Part shown: positions 27,041-36,541 of the stretch, in pieces
How positions within the stretch are numbered: the first letter of the stretch is position 1
How the letters are laid out: every line of letters starts with the position of its first letter
From: Anaerococcus senegalensis JC48
Lineage (GTDB): Bacteria; Bacillota; Clostridia; Tissierellales; Peptoniphilaceae
Assembly: GCF_000321005.1 (NCBI RefSeq)
Contig: NZ_HE578907.1
Span: 1,108,059-1,172,058, forward strand
DNA: 64,000 nucleotides
Direction: 5' to 3'
Made by a program: the position numbers and the translations under genes
Notes under the pieces: generated by a model
Database searches by the model: none
What the model saw: only the letters and a program-made list of their open reading frames with translations
Told to the model about the DNA's origin: nothing

Positions 27041-29023
27041 ATGAAAATATTTAATAAATTATGTGTTTCAATATTTGTAGCAGTATTTTTATTTACTGCC
27101 CTTGCCTTACCTGCAAAAGCTTGTACAGGCGTTATAGTTGGTAGCGATTTGACTGAAGATGGTTCTACTATTTTTGGTCGTACAGAGGATTTGGAAATAA
27201 ACCACAACAAAGTTTATAAAATAAACGAAGCTGGTAAGTATAAAAAAGACGAAAAACTTACAGACGTTTCTTATGCTGAAAAAGGTGGTTACGAATACAA
27301 ACTTCCACATGATTCCTATCGTTTTACTTCAATAAGTGATACAACACCAGAATACGGATTATTTGATGAAGCTGGATACAATGAAAAAGGTCTTATAGCT
27401 GATATGACAGTTTCAGCATCAGCAAACGAAGATATACAAAAAGTTGATCCATATCTTGACGGAGCAAATGAAGGAGATCCTATAGGAATTAGTGAAGCAA
27501 TAATTACAACTGTTGTTTTATCAAGTTCTGATAATGCCTTAGATGCTGTAAAATTAATAGCTAATGAAGTTGCTACAAAAGGCGCTGCTGAAGGTAATGC
27601 TCTAGTAGTTTCTGATAATACAAATACTTGGTATGTAGAAATTTATTCAGGACATGAATTTGTTGCAATGAAATATCCAAAAGATAAATTCTCAGTTTTC
27701 CCAAATACTTTCTGGTTAAATGAATCAAAACTTACAAAAGGTGAGGAAAGTGAAAATTATATAATGAGCGAAGATGGAAACTATCTTTATTCAAAGACAA
27801 TTTTCGATACAGCTAAAAAAGCCAAAACTTTCCAAGGAAATGAAGATGAAAGAGTTATAGATTTAGCTAAATCTTATGCCGAGAAAGATTTCTCTCCATC
27901 AAATCGTTCAAGAGTTGCATCAGGAATTAAATTCTTAAATCCAGATTCTAAAGTTGACATGGATACAAAAACTTACGAATTTTTACAAGATGCTAAAAAA
28001 GGTTCAATTTCTGTTAAAAATGTAATGGACTTTACAAGAAACAGATTAGAAAATTTTGACATAGAGGCAAATGACAGAGGAAGAGATGAAACTTATCCAA
28101 TAGGAAATAGAAATACAATGGAATCTCATATCTTCCAAATTCCTAAAGATGCTGAAGCAACAAATCCTGGAGTAATGTGGTTAACACTTGGTTCTCCATT
28201 AGTTCAACCATACCTTGCATACTATCCAAACCAAGAAGATGCAATTGATGAAGTTAAAAATGAAACAAATGATCCTGAAAAAGATAAATCTCATTATTGG
28301 ATGGCAATGGATACACTTCATATGGTAGAAGCAAATAGAGATGAATTTATGAAAGATATATCTCAAGAAATTGACAAATTTGAAAAAGAACAAATAGCTA
28401 ATACAAAAATTTCAGGAGAAAATGATCCTACAAAAACAAATAATGAAAATGCCAAGAAAGCATTTGATTTATTAAAAGGATTTAATAAAGATCTAGAAGG
28501 AAAATATAAAGATTATTTAAAAGAAAATGACTACGAATATACTTTCTACGGAAGACGTGATACAGAAAACTTCACTAACACTACTATGGAGGTTCCAAAA
28601 GATACTAACGAAACTGCTTTAAATCTTAATATAGAAGCAAATGAAGATGGAAAAGGTGGAAAAATCGATATAGTAGATAATTACGGAAATACTGTAGAAA
28701 AAATAAATAATCCAGTAAAAATTTCAGTTCCTAAAAAAGGATTTGAAAAACAACCTACATTTGATGCAAAAGATTCTAAAATCGAAGTTAAAGAAGACAG
28801 TGATTCTTATGTATTCGAAACAGAAAAAACTTCTTTGAATTATAAGAATGACGGTGAAAAATCTGAAAATAAAGACAATAAAGAAGAAAAAACAGAATCT
28901 AACGATAACTCAAACGAAAATAAAGATGAGAAAAAATCTGATAAAAAATCAAATAAAGGATTAATAATAGGAGCAATTGTAGTAATTGCAGCACTAGTAG
29001 CATTTTTCAAAAAGAAAAAATAA
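27041..29023 (+). CDS. Secreted, membrane-tethered C69-family dipeptidase
   Basis: This 660-residue protein is a peptidase C69 (PepD-type) enzyme that would cleave dipeptides outside the cell. Signal peptidase cleavage after PAKA leaves Cys28 (ACTGVIVGSD) as the N-terminal nucleophile, the Ntn-hydrolase arrangement of the family. FGRTEDLEIN, GYNEKGL and NTFWLNE are family blocks. After the catalytic part (to about 450) come a helical region, a small beta region, an acidic/Lys/Asn-rich spacer and one C-terminal membrane segment ending in KKKK, with no LPXTG. The ATG at 27041 has GGAGG 6 bases upstream; the open frame 27 codons earlier runs through the promoter. Some relatives use this fold to act on peptides from host proteins or cell wall, but that is not shown here. 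Confidence 0.88.
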   Translation: MKIFNKLCVSIFVAVFLFTALALPAKACTGVIVGSDLTEDGSTIFGRTEDLEINHNKVYKINEAGKYKKDEKLTDVSYAEKGGYEYKLPHDSYRFTSISDTTPEYGLFDEAGYNEKGLIADMTVSASANEDIQKVDPYLDGANEGDPIGISEAIITTVVLSSSDNALDAVKLIANEVATKGAAEGNALVVSDNTNTWYVEIYSGHEFVAMKYPKDKFSVFPNTFWLNESKLTKGEESENYIMSEDGNYLYSKTIFDTAKKAKTFQGNEDERVIDLAKSYAEKDFSPSNRSRVASGIKFLNPDSKVDMDTKTYEFLQDAKKGSISVKNVMDFTRNRLENFDIEANDRGRDETYPIGNRNTMESHIFQIPKDAEATNPGVMWLTLGSPLVQPYLAYYPNQEDAIDEVKNETNDPEKDKSHYWMAMDTLHMVEANRDEFMKDISQEIDKFEKEQIANTKISGENDPTKTNNENAKKAFDLLKGFNKDLEGKYKDYLKENDYEYTFYGRRDTENFTNTTMEVPKDTNETALNLNIEANEDGKGGKIDIVDNYGNTVEKINNPVKISVPKKGFEKQPTFDAKDSKIEVKEDSDSYVFETEKTSLNYKNDGEKSENKDNKEEKTESNDNSNENKDEKKSDKKSNKGLIIGAIVVIAALVAFFKKKK

Positions 29024-29029
29024 GATGAA

Positions 29030-29060
29030 AAATCAGGGGTAATATAATATCCCCTGATTT
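29030..29060 (+). terminator. Terminator of the C69 dipeptidase gene
   Basis: A perfect 10-bp stem (aaatcagggg/cccctgattt) is followed by a T-run, 6 bases past the stop codon. Confidence 0.9.
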
Positions 29061-29159
29061 TTTTAATTATTTATAAATTCTAGTCTTTTTCCATAAATAT
29101 TTTGTTTCAAATTTTTACTTTGTAATTTTTCTATAGTTTTTATTAACATCAAAATTAAA

Positions 29160-29684
29160 TCACTTATTTTCTGGATATTTACTAACAATTACTTGGCAAG
29201 ATTTCATTGCTTCAAGGGCAGTTTGATGATTTTTTTCATTTGTGCCCTTGCACAAATTTTCATATACTTTAACTTCCGTATCCAAAAGTGCATTTTTTAT
29301 TAAAATTGCATTTGATAATACACAAATATCAGTACAAATTCCTGTCATATAGATATTTTCTATTTTTTCTTTTTCATTTAATTTTTTTAAATATTCTACA
29401 AGTTCATAAGAGCCGAATGATGGTTTATCAATTATTTTATTATTTTTTGTATCAATTCTAATCTCCCAACCTTTAGTATTTTTTATACAATGGGTCACCG
29501 GTAGATGTGATCCCTCAAGTGTTTGTAAATAATTTTCATCATGGCTATCTCTTGTAAAAATTACTTCTCCATCAAAATTTTCTACTAATTTTTCTATAGG
29601 TTCTACTATTTTTTCGTTACCTTCATTTCCTAGCGCTCCATCCACAAAATCATTTTGCAAATCAATTACTAATAATACGTCCAT
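29160..29684 (-). CDS. pncA: Nicotinamidase/isochorismatase-family hydrolase
   Basis: The 174-residue cysteine hydrolase has the family triad: Asp8 (LLVIDLQNDF), Lys in IIDKPSFGSY and the nucleophile Cys121 in GICTDICVLSNA. Metal-ligand candidates lie in TRDSHDENY and EGSHLPVTHC. The layout fits nicotinamidase, which converts nicotinamide to nicotinate for NAD salvage; another amidase activity is possible. AAGGAGAAAGT precedes the ATG. It has its own promoter at 29711-29739. Confidence 0.82.
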   Translation of the reverse strand: MDVLLVIDLQNDFVDGALGNEGNEKIVEPIEKLVENFDGEVIFTRDSHDENYLQTLEGSHLPVTHCIKNTKGWEIRIDTKNNKIIDKPSFGSYELVEYLKKLNEKEKIENIYMTGICTDICVLSNAILIKNALLDTEVKVYENLCKGTNEKNHQTALEAMKSCQVIVSKYPENK

Positions 29685-29710
29685 ACTTTCTCCTTTTTGT
29701 TATTTTTATT

Positions 29711-29739
29711 AGTATATAACTTATAATTTTTTTAATCAA
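29711..29739 (-). promoter_or_regulatory. Promoter of the nicotinamidase gene
   Basis: TTGATT (29734-29739) and TATACT (29711-29716) are 17 bases apart on the minus strand. It lies between the gene and the inverted-repeat element at 29763-30001. Confidence 0.78.
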
Positions 29740-29762
29740 CTTAGAAAATCCCAAAAAAAATA

Positions 29763-30001
29763 AACTTAGGTTTTATCCTAAGCCAGACTGTTGATAAAGT
29801 ATACAAATCCTCATGCTAAGAATATCATACGGAAAAAGTTGATTTGATTTCAAATTTTAAAATTCGTCAAAAAAACGCACTTTTTGAGCGTTAGCGAGTT
29901 TGCGTTTTTAGAATTTTGGAATTTAGAAATCAACAATTTTTGAAGTCCGATATTCGTGCTTGAGGGTTTGTATACTCTCTGAACTTAGGTTTTATCCTAA
30001 G
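29763..30001. repeat. Inverted-repeat element flanked by 20-bp duplication of a terminator stem-loop
   Basis: A 199-bp sequence (29783-29981) is an imperfect palindrome: gtatacaaa.cctca.gc..gaatatc on the left matches gatattcgtgcttgagggtttgtatac on the right, with further pairing (gttgattt, aaattttaaaattc) towards a centre near 29880. It is flanked by identical 20-bp copies of aacttaggttttatcctaag at 29763-29782 and 29982-30001. Each copy is a hairpin. On the minus strand only the distal copy is followed by a U-tract (TTTATTTTTTTT). The likely history is insertion into the terminator of the CoA-hydrolase gene with duplication of its stem-loop. No coding frame is present. Confidence 0.7.
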
Positions 30002-30008
30002 TTTATCT

Positions 30009-31058
30009 TTATTTATATAATTTTTCTATTTCTAAAAGTTCTTTTATTTTTTCTTTTGAAACTTGATCAAGTGATTTTTCTTTCCAATTAGCACTTTCTT
30101 TATCAATTATCAAAGATCTTATTCCTTCTTGCATTGAACCTGTTTTTCTCGCATATTTTAATATTTTTAAATCGAGATCAAAGACTTGATCCTTGCTTAA
30201 ATTTTTGCAAGCAAAATATTTCTCAAATTGAACCTGTAACATAAAAATATATCTTTCTTTAAGATTTTCCAAAGTTTTTTGTGCAAATTCATCTTCTTTA
30301 TTTGATTTTAAACTTTCAAGAATCTCATCAAGGCTATCATAGGAAAAATATTTTTCTATTTTTTCCATATTTTTATCAACTTTAGAAATTTTATTTTCTA
30401 ATTTCAATTTTTCTGTATTAAGTTTTAATTCATCTAGTAATTTTTCACCTTCATAATTTTTTGATAAGTCTATTAAAATATCTAAAAATTCTTGATAATT
30501 ATTTGAATCTAAATAAAGATTAGCCAAATTATATTTTATCAAATCCGAACTTTCTAAACTTTCTCCACAAAGACCTAGATATTGGCCAAGTGATTGAGGA
30601 AGTTTTGAAATATGCCAACAAACTCCAACATCTGGAACAAAACCCAATCTTGTTTCTGGCATAGCCCAATTTACACTTTCATCACAAACTATAAAATCAG
30701 AATTTATGGTAAGACCTATTCCCCCTCCCATAACTATTCCAAAATAATGACTAATAATTGGTTTTTTGTAATCTTTTACGTACTTATCTAGGATAAATTC
30801 TTCTTCATAAAATTCATCCTTGTTTTGACAGTGATTATTTAAAAGATAATCATTGTAAATTGTTTTTAAATCTCCACCCGCACAAAATCCTTTTTGGCAA
30901 AGTGAATCAAATAAAACAGCTTTTATTTTATCATCATTTTCCCATTTTTTGAGGGTTTTTTCTATATTCTTGACCATTTCTAAATTTAGGGCATTTATTA
31001 CTTCTTTTTTGTCTAAATAAATTATTCCTATATTTTCTATTATTTTTTCTTTAATCAT
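30009..31058 (-). CDS. 3-hydroxyisobutyryl-CoA hydrolase-like crotonase-family protein
   Basis: This 349-residue crotonase-fold protein has the oxyanion block CAGGDLKTIYNDY, GIVMGGGIGLTINSDF and MPETRLGFVPDVG, which with the extra C-terminal 130 residues mark the 3-hydroxyisobutyryl-CoA hydrolase subgroup (ECH_2) rather than plain enoyl-CoA hydratase. It would hydrolyse a hydroxyacyl-CoA, as in valine breakdown. No other valine or fatty-acid genes are near, so the substrate is open. AGGTGAT precedes the ATG. Its terminator seems split by the inverted-repeat element just downstream. Confidence 0.8.
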   Translation of the reverse strand: MIKEKIIENIGIIYLDKKEVINALNLEMVKNIEKTLKKWENDDKIKAVLFDSLCQKGFCAGGDLKTIYNDYLLNNHCQNKDEFYEEEFILDKYVKDYKKPIISHYFGIVMGGGIGLTINSDFIVCDESVNWAMPETRLGFVPDVGVCWHISKLPQSLGQYLGLCGESLESSDLIKYNLANLYLDSNNYQEFLDILIDLSKNYEGEKLLDELKLNTEKLKLENKISKVDKNMEKIEKYFSYDSLDEILESLKSNKEDEFAQKTLENLKERYIFMLQVQFEKYFACKNLSKDQVFDLDLKILKYARKTGSMQEGIRSLIIDKESANWKEKSLDQVSKEKIKELLEIEKLYK

Positions 31059-31130
31059 TTTATCACCTATATTTAGGATATTTTAAAAGTAGAAATTGTC
31101 AAGAAATTTGACCGATAAATATTTTTTAAA

Positions 31131-31946
31131 TTATTCGGTTCCCAAGGCTTTTAGGGTATCGCCGTGAAGTTTTTCTTTAGTATTTTTATCTTCTTTTACA
31201 AAAAACGAATACAAGATATCCACCATTATAGATATTGGAAATTGTGGACTTATCGCATTTCCATAATCTAAATGCTTAAGTGATGGAACTAGGATAACTT
31301 CATCACAATAATCTTGGTATGACTCTCTAACTTGTGAAGTTATAAGAACTGTTTTTGCATTTTTTGCACGAGCTTGTGATAGAAAAAGCATAACTTCACT
31401 TGTATTTCCGCTTATACTAAGTCCAAAAATTAGAGAATCTTCATCATGAAAAGCCCCTCTCATTTTCATTTGGTCAGAATCTGTTATGGAATCTATATTA
31501 ACTCCAATTCTCATAAATCTAAGTTCCATTTCATTTGCCGCAAGTCCTGATGATCCTTTTCCGCAAGCTACAACTCTATGTGCCTGGCTTATATATTTTA
31601 TTACTTTTTTTATTTGATTTTCATCTATTAGGCTGTAAGTTTTGTTTAATAATTCTTGATAAGTGTTTAAAACTTGGCTTACATTTCCATTTATATCTTC
31701 GTTTTTTTCTACAAAATCTTGACCATATTGATAAATAAATTCCCTATATCCTCTAAATCCACATTTTTGTGCAAATCTTGAAAGAGAAGCCTGAGATACA
31801 AATAGTTTTTCTGCTATACTTTTGCTTGAAAAATCATCTCTTTTATTATTATGAATAAAAAAATCGGCTACGTTTTTTTCAACTTCTGTAAAATTATCAT
31901 AATTTGATTCTATTATTTCTACAACAGATTTATTATAATAGTCCAA
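31131..31946 (-). CDS. RpiR-family regulator of the sialic acid operon
   Basis: The 271-residue protein has an N-terminal RpiR helix-turn-helix (KSIAEKLFVSQASLSRFAQK) and a C-terminal SIS sugar-phosphate domain (VVACGKGSSGLAANEM, FGLSISGNTSEVM). It is the last gene of the nan operon, 9 bp after nanK, so it is very probably the NanR-type regulator that senses a ManNAc/GlcNAc phosphate. It begins with TTG (31944-31946), supported by AGGAGAATATT just upstream. Confidence 0.85.
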   Translation of the reverse strand: MDYYNKSVVEIIESNYDNFTEVEKNVADFFIHNNKRDDFSSKSIAEKLFVSQASLSRFAQKCGFRGYREFIYQYGQDFVEKNEDINGNVSQVLNTYQELLNKTYSLIDENQIKKVIKYISQAHRVVACGKGSSGLAANEMELRFMRIGVNIDSITDSDQMKMRGAFHDEDSLIFGLSISGNTSEVMLFLSQARAKNAKTVLITSQVRESYQDYCDEVILVPSLKHLDYGNAISPQFPISIMVDILYSFFVKEDKNTKEKLHGDTLKALGTE

Positions 31947-31955
31947 AATATTCTC

Positions 31956-32852
31956 CTATTTTTCTTCTAAATCTCTAAAATTATAATAAGCTCCCAAGAT
32001 TCCTGCTTGATTTTTATGTTTGGCAAATTTTAGGCTTAGCTTATCAAAAAATCTTTTTTCTAAATATAAAGAGATTTTTTCTTCAATTCTTTTTTTCAAA
32101 TATTCTTCTTGAGCCATAATGCCTCCTCCAAGTACAACCGTATCTGGATTTAACATATAGGATAAATTTGCTATTCCTAGTCCCAAAACATCACACATTT
32201 CATCAATTGCCTCTATACAAATTTGATCTCCATTTTTTGCATTTTCGAAAACTTTTTTTCCATCCCATAAAGATAATTCTTCATTTTTTTTCTTAGAAAC
32301 TTTTTCAACCAAAGTTTTTGCTGATCCTAAATTTTCAAATTTATCACCATTTATATTCATATATCCAACCTCAAAAGCAGAACCATTTGCCCCATGGATT
32401 ATTTTTCCATCAACTATTCCACATCCACCAATTCCTGTTCCAATTGTAAGAGTCAAACAAACTTTACTATCTTTTGAAGCTCCTGATTTATATTCAGCAT
32501 ATCCTGCACAGTTTACATCATTTTCAACCTGGCAAGACAAAGAAAATTTTTCTTTTATTGCCTTTTTAAAATTTATTCCTATATAATTAGGTATTAGATC
32601 TGATGCGTGATAAATTGATCCCTTTATTGTATCAACTACACCTGCTGTTGAAATACAAACTCCCATTATTTGATCATTTTGATTTTTCTTTACAAAGTTA
32701 TCTACAATTTTTATAACTTCATTTAGAATATGATCTCCTCCTTTTTGGGCATTTGTTTTTATTTGGTCATTTTCCAAAATATTTGCTTTATCATCAATAA
32801 GACCATATTTTATAGCTGTTCCACCTATATCTATACTAATATATTTTTTCAT
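31956..32852 (-). CDS. nanK: ROK-family N-acetylmannosamine kinase (NanK)
   Basis: This 298-residue ROK kinase would phosphorylate ManNAc to ManNAc-6-phosphate for NanE. The ATP loop (SIDIGGTAIKYGL), the catalytic Asp region (VENDVNCAGYAEY) and TLTIGTGIGGCGIVDGKIIHG are present. The zinc-type CxCGxxGC cluster of many ROK proteins is absent and GSAFEVGYM stands where EIGH is usual. The substrate is assigned from the operon. AAAGGAGAAATT precedes the ATG. Confidence 0.88.
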   Translation of the reverse strand: MKKYISIDIGGTAIKYGLIDDKANILENDQIKTNAQKGGDHILNEVIKIVDNFVKKNQNDQIMGVCISTAGVVDTIKGSIYHASDLIPNYIGINFKKAIKEKFSLSCQVENDVNCAGYAEYKSGASKDSKVCLTLTIGTGIGGCGIVDGKIIHGANGSAFEVGYMNINGDKFENLGSAKTLVEKVSKKKNEELSLWDGKKVFENAKNGDQICIEAIDEMCDVLGLGIANLSYMLNPDTVVLGGGIMAQEEYLKKRIEEKISLYLEKRFFDKLSLKFAKHKNQAGILGAYYNFRDLEEK

Positions 32853-32870
32853 AATTTCTCCTTTAAAATA

Positions 32871-32898
32871 AGAGGCAAATGCTCATCACACTGCCTCT
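32871..32898 (-). other. Stem-loop between nanQ/yhcH and nanK
   Basis: agaggca and tgcctct form a 7-bp stem with a 14-base loop, followed by a short T-rich stretch (TATTTT) on the minus strand, within the 54-bp gap. It may be a weak terminator or processing site that lowers expression of nanK and the regulator. No direct evidence decides between them. Confidence 0.45.
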
Positions 32899-32906
32899 AT
32901 TATATC

Positions 32907-33356
32907 CTATAATTTAATTTTAAAAATTGCTTTTTTAATTTTTTGTGGATTATCAACTTCTATGGCTGTCATATGAGAATCATTAGGATAACAAATTAGA
33001 AAATCTCCCTCATTTAAAATTACTGATGAATTTTTTTCGCCTTCCATTGCTTGATAATCATCTTCTTTTTTATAAGGACCCAAGTCCATATTGTCGATAA
33101 AATTTAAATCAATTTGTTCAGTTCCATCAAGCATTAAGTGAAGATCTAAATAATCTTTGTGAGCTTCCCAAAACCTATTTTCAGGACTTGTTGTCTCATA
33201 TTCTACAATATTTACAAAAATATCTTCGCCTTTTATAGGATGAGTCCCTTTTTCCATTTTTTTCATATCATTATTTTTATAAAATTCAAAACATTCTTTA
33301 ATTTGATCACTTAAATAATCAAACTCTTCTAAATTTTTTATATTTCCAAATATCAT
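32907..33356 (-). CDS. YhcH/YjgK/YiaL-family protein (NanQ-like sialic acid anomerase)
   Basis: The 149-residue cupin-like protein belongs to the YhcH (DUF386) family, found in most sialic acid operons; E. coli NanQ opens N-acetylneuraminate anomers for the lyase. Metal-ligand candidates are the His and Glu residues in WEAHKDYLDLHLMLDGTEQI and the final His in YPNDSHMTAIEV. It stands between the transporter and nanK in the operon. TTAGGGGTAAAA precedes the ATG. Confidence 0.85.
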   Translation of the reverse strand: MIFGNIKNLEEFDYLSDQIKECFEFYKNNDMKKMEKGTHPIKGEDIFVNIVEYETTSPENRFWEAHKDYLDLHLMLDGTEQIDLNFIDNMDLGPYKKEDDYQAMEGEKNSSVILNEGDFLICYPNDSHMTAIEVDNPQKIKKAIFKIKL

Positions 33357-33364
33357 TTTTACCC

Positions 33365-34876
33365 CTAATTTTGATTATAAATTGTTGTATTTTTTGGTAA
33401 TATAGTTTCTTTGCCCTTAACTTTGTTGTAAATTGCTGATCCAATAAGTCCAACTACCAAAGAAACTAATATTGATATAATTGAGTATGACCAGAAAGAA
33501 ATTTTTGCTGGATCTACAAAATATTTTATATAAATCATAACGCCGCTTGCTGCAATAAAGGCAAGTGTTGCCCCAAATTTATTTGCAGTTTTTGTAAAGG
33601 CTCCAAGTATAAAGGTTCCTACAAGTATTCCCAAAACAAGACCCATAAATCCATTAAACCATTCGTAGGCTGATTTTATATCTCCATTTGCCAAGATCAT
33701 TGAAACAATTATTGCAAAAATCCCCACTACTAATGAAACTTTTTGACCAATTTTTGTTTGTTTTTCAAAACTTAAATCTTTTTTCACACTTGATTGAATA
33801 TCCAAAGCCCAGCTTGATGCAACTGAATTTAGTCCAGTTGAAAGTGTTGATTGGCTTGCTGCATAAATTGCTGCAAGTAATATTCCGGTAAATCCTACTG
33901 GAAGCTCAAAAGCAATCCATGATGCGAAAATTTGATCTTGTTGAGCTGCTGGAGGTAAAGGATTACCTTGAACTTTATAAAATACAAAAAGTCCTGTTCC
34001 TATAAGATAGAATACTGTTGCAATAAAAATTGATAGACAACCGTTTGTTACCATCATTTTATTTAATTTTTTTGTATCAGTTGTAGTTGTGAATCTTTGT
34101 ACAATATCTTGGCTTGAAACATAAGATCCTATTGTGTTTAAGCCTGCTCCAACTATTAGTAAAAATATTGAATCCCTAAATATATTTGCATCAAATATTG
34201 GTTCGTTTACTGCTAAAAATTTGTGGTTTGTGAAAAGTTCATTTGCAACTGCCCCAAATCCGCCGTTAATATTTGCCATTAAATAAAATAAACCAAATGT
34301 TACTCCAATAAGTAAAACTGATCCTTGGATGAAATCTGTCCATAATACTGATTTAAGTCCACCAGTATAAGAATAAATTATTGCAATAACTCCCATGATT
34401 ATTATTAGAATATTTACATTTATTCCCATAAGTTTTGATAAAACCATACATGGAAGATACATTATAATTGACATACGACCAACTTGGTAGATTATAAACA
34501 TAATAGCACCAAGAATTCTAAGTCCCTTGCTGTCAAATCTTAATTCAAGATAATGATAGGCTGTATCTATATCAAGTTTACTATAAATTGGTAAGAAAAA
34601 TTTTATAGTAAATGGAATTGCAACTAGCATTCCAAGTTGTGCAAACCACATAATCCAAGTTCCTGCATAAGAATTTCCTGCAAGTGATAAAAATGAAATC
34701 GGACTAAGAAGAGTTGCAAAAATTGATACTGAAGTTACCCACCAAGGTACTGTTCCGTCACCTTTAAAATATTCTTTGCCCTTCATTTCTTTTTTAGAGA
34801 AATGAAGGCCTGCAAATAATACTGCTGCTAAATATACTATTAATATTATTAAATCAATGTTAGTAAATCCCTGCAT
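33365..34876 (-). CDS. Sodium:solute symporter, probable sialic acid transporter
   Basis: This SSS-family symporter of about 503 residues has some thirteen hydrophobic segments. Family blocks include KGKEYFKGDGTVPWWVTSVS, FATLLSPISFLSLAGNSYAG, TGGLKSVLWTDFIQG and AIYAASQSTLSTGLNSVASS. Its place between nanA and nanQ makes N-acetylneuraminate the likely substrate, taken up with Na+. I chose the ATG at 34874-34876, which has AAGGTGA 6 bases upstream, over the GTG three codons earlier. Confidence 0.86.
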   Translation of the reverse strand: MQGFTNIDLIILIVYLAAVLFAGLHFSKKEMKGKEYFKGDGTVPWWVTSVSIFATLLSPISFLSLAGNSYAGTWIMWFAQLGMLVAIPFTIKFFLPIYSKLDIDTAYHYLELRFDSKGLRILGAIMFIIYQVGRMSIIMYLPCMVLSKLMGINVNILIIIMGVIAIIYSYTGGLKSVLWTDFIQGSVLLIGVTFGLFYLMANINGGFGAVANELFTNHKFLAVNEPIFDANIFRDSIFLLIVGAGLNTIGSYVSSQDIVQRFTTTTDTKKLNKMMVTNGCLSIFIATVFYLIGTGLFVFYKVQGNPLPPAAQQDQIFASWIAFELPVGFTGILLAAIYAASQSTLSTGLNSVASSWALDIQSSVKKDLSFEKQTKIGQKVSLVVGIFAIIVSMILANGDIKSAYEWFNGFMGLVLGILVGTFILGAFTKTANKFGATLAFIAASGVMIYIKYFVDPAKISFWSYSIISILVSLVVGLIGSAIYNKVKGKETILPKNTTIYNQN

Positions 34877-34886
34877 TTTTTTCACC

Positions 34887-35807
34887 TTAATCTATATATT
34901 TATCCTTAGCATCTTTTATCATCTTGGAAGCTTCTTTTACAATTTCCATATCAGAATCGATCAAGTTTTCAAGAGGTTTTCTAACTCCGCCTATATCCAA
35001 ATCTTCATTAATTCTTAATATTTCTTTGATAACTGCATACATATTTCCACGAGCTGAGCACATTTTATAAATTATAGAATCAACAGCATATTGGATTTCA
35101 CGAGCCTTGTCTAAATCTTTATTTTTTAGACATTCATCCATTTTTAAAATTAATTCAGGCATTACTCCATATGTTCCACCGATTGCTCCTTCAGCTCCAA
35201 TAAGTCTTCCTGAAATAAATTGTTCATCTGGTCCGTTAAAAATTATATAATCATCTCCGGCATTTTGTTTAAACATTTGAATATCTTGAACTGGCATTGA
35301 AGAGTTTTTAACACCAATTACATTAGGATTTTTTCTCATTTCACTAAACAAAGACTCTGTTAAAGCAACTCCTGCAAGTTGAGGAATATTATAAATTACA
35401 AAATCAGTATTTGGTGCAGCAGAAGAAATATCATTCCAGTATGAAGCAATAGAATATTCTGGAAGTCTAAAATAAATTGGAGGAATAGCTGCGATAGCAT
35501 CAACACCCAAACTTTCAGCATGAGCTGCAAGTTCCATAGAATCTTTTGTATTGTTGCAAGCTACGTGAGCAATAACAGTAAGCTTACCCTTAGCTTCTTT
35601 CATTACATTTTCAAGAACAATTTTTTTATCTTCAACACTTTGGTAAATACATTCTCCAGAAGAACCATTAACATAAACACCCTTCACACCTTTACTGATG
35701 TGATATTTTGTAAGTTCTCTTACCCTTTCAGGACTAATTTCTCCATTTTCATCATAGCATGCATAAAATGCTGGAATAACTCCCTTATATTTGTCTAAAT
35801 TTCTCAT
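34887..35807 (-). CDS. nanA: N-acetylneuraminate lyase (NanA)
   Basis: This 306-residue aldolase of the DHDPS/NanA family cleaves sialic acid into ManNAc and pyruvate. NanA marks are present: YVNGSSGECIYQSVEDKK, the Tyr of FVIYNIPQLAG and the Schiff-base Lys in VIGVKNSSMPVQD, followed by FNGPDEQFISG. It follows nanE and precedes the SSS transporter. GAAAGGGAAAATT precedes the ATG. Confidence 0.94.
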   Translation of the reverse strand: MRNLDKYKGVIPAFYACYDENGEISPERVRELTKYHISKGVKGVYVNGSSGECIYQSVEDKKIVLENVMKEAKGKLTVIAHVACNNTKDSMELAAHAESLGVDAIAAIPPIYFRLPEYSIASYWNDISSAAPNTDFVIYNIPQLAGVALTESLFSEMRKNPNVIGVKNSSMPVQDIQMFKQNAGDDYIIFNGPDEQFISGRLIGAEGAIGGTYGVMPELILKMDECLKNKDLDKAREIQYAVDSIIYKMCSARGNMYAVIKEILRINEDLDIGGVRKPLENLIDSDMEIVKEASKMIKDAKDKYID

Positions 35808-35836
35808 AATTTTCCCTTTCTTTTATTAAATATTTT

Positions 35837-36541
35837 TTATTTTTCTAATTCATCAATTTTACTAGCAAAATTTTTAGTTATAACTTGTGGCCTTGTAATA
35901 ATTGAACCAACAACAACGCTATAAGCGCCTAGCTCAAGCACTCTCTTTGCTTTTTCAGGTGTATTAATATTTCCTTCAGCAATAACTTTATTATTTACAT
36001 TTTTAATTATATCTCTAAGAATTTTGAAATCATTTTCTTCGATTTTATCATTTTTAGATTGGTCAGTATATCCAACCAAGGTCGTTCCGATAAAATCAAA
36101 ACCAAGTTTGTCAGCATTTATAGCCTCATCAACAGTAGAACAATCAGCCATAAACAATTGATTTGGATATTTTTTCTTAACTTCCTTAAAAAATTCATCG
36201 ATTCCAATTTCACCAGGTCTTAAATCTTTTGTAGCATCCATTGCAATTACTTCTACATTAGATGAAACTAAATCATCAATTTCATCCATAGTTGGTGTAA
36301 TATAAACTTTAGAATCTTCGTAATCTTTTTTTACAATACCAATAACTGGTAAATCAACTTCATTTTTAATTTCTTTAATATCTTCACTAGTATTAGCTCT
36401 GATACCCTTTGCTCCACCTTGCTTAGCAGCTTTTGCCATTTTTCCCATTATAAATGATGAGTGTAAAGGCTCATCTGGCAAGGCTTGACATGACACTATT
36501 AATTTCCCTTTAATAGAACTTATTTCCTCTATATCAGTCAT
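35837..36541 (-). CDS. nanE: N-acetylmannosamine-6-phosphate 2-epimerase (NanE)
   Basis: The 234-residue TIM-barrel protein converts ManNAc-6-phosphate to GlcNAc-6-phosphate. Family blocks are [66 protein letters not shown] and [13 protein letters not shown]. It is the first gene of the operon; AAGGAGGTAGAT precedes the ATG. nagA and nagB, needed for the next steps, are not in the window. Confidence 0.95.
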   Translation of the reverse strand: MTDIEEISSIKGKLIVSCQALPDEPLHSSFIMGKMAKAAKQGGAKGIRANTSEDIKEIKNEVDLPVIGIVKKDYEDSKVYITPTMDEIDDLVSSNVEVIAMDATKDLRPGEIGIDEFFKEVKKKYPNQLFMADCSTVDEAINADKLGFDFIGTTLVGYTDQSKNDKIEENDFKILRDIIKNVNNKVIAEGNINTPEKAKRVLELGAYSVVVGSIITRPQVITKNFASKIDELEK

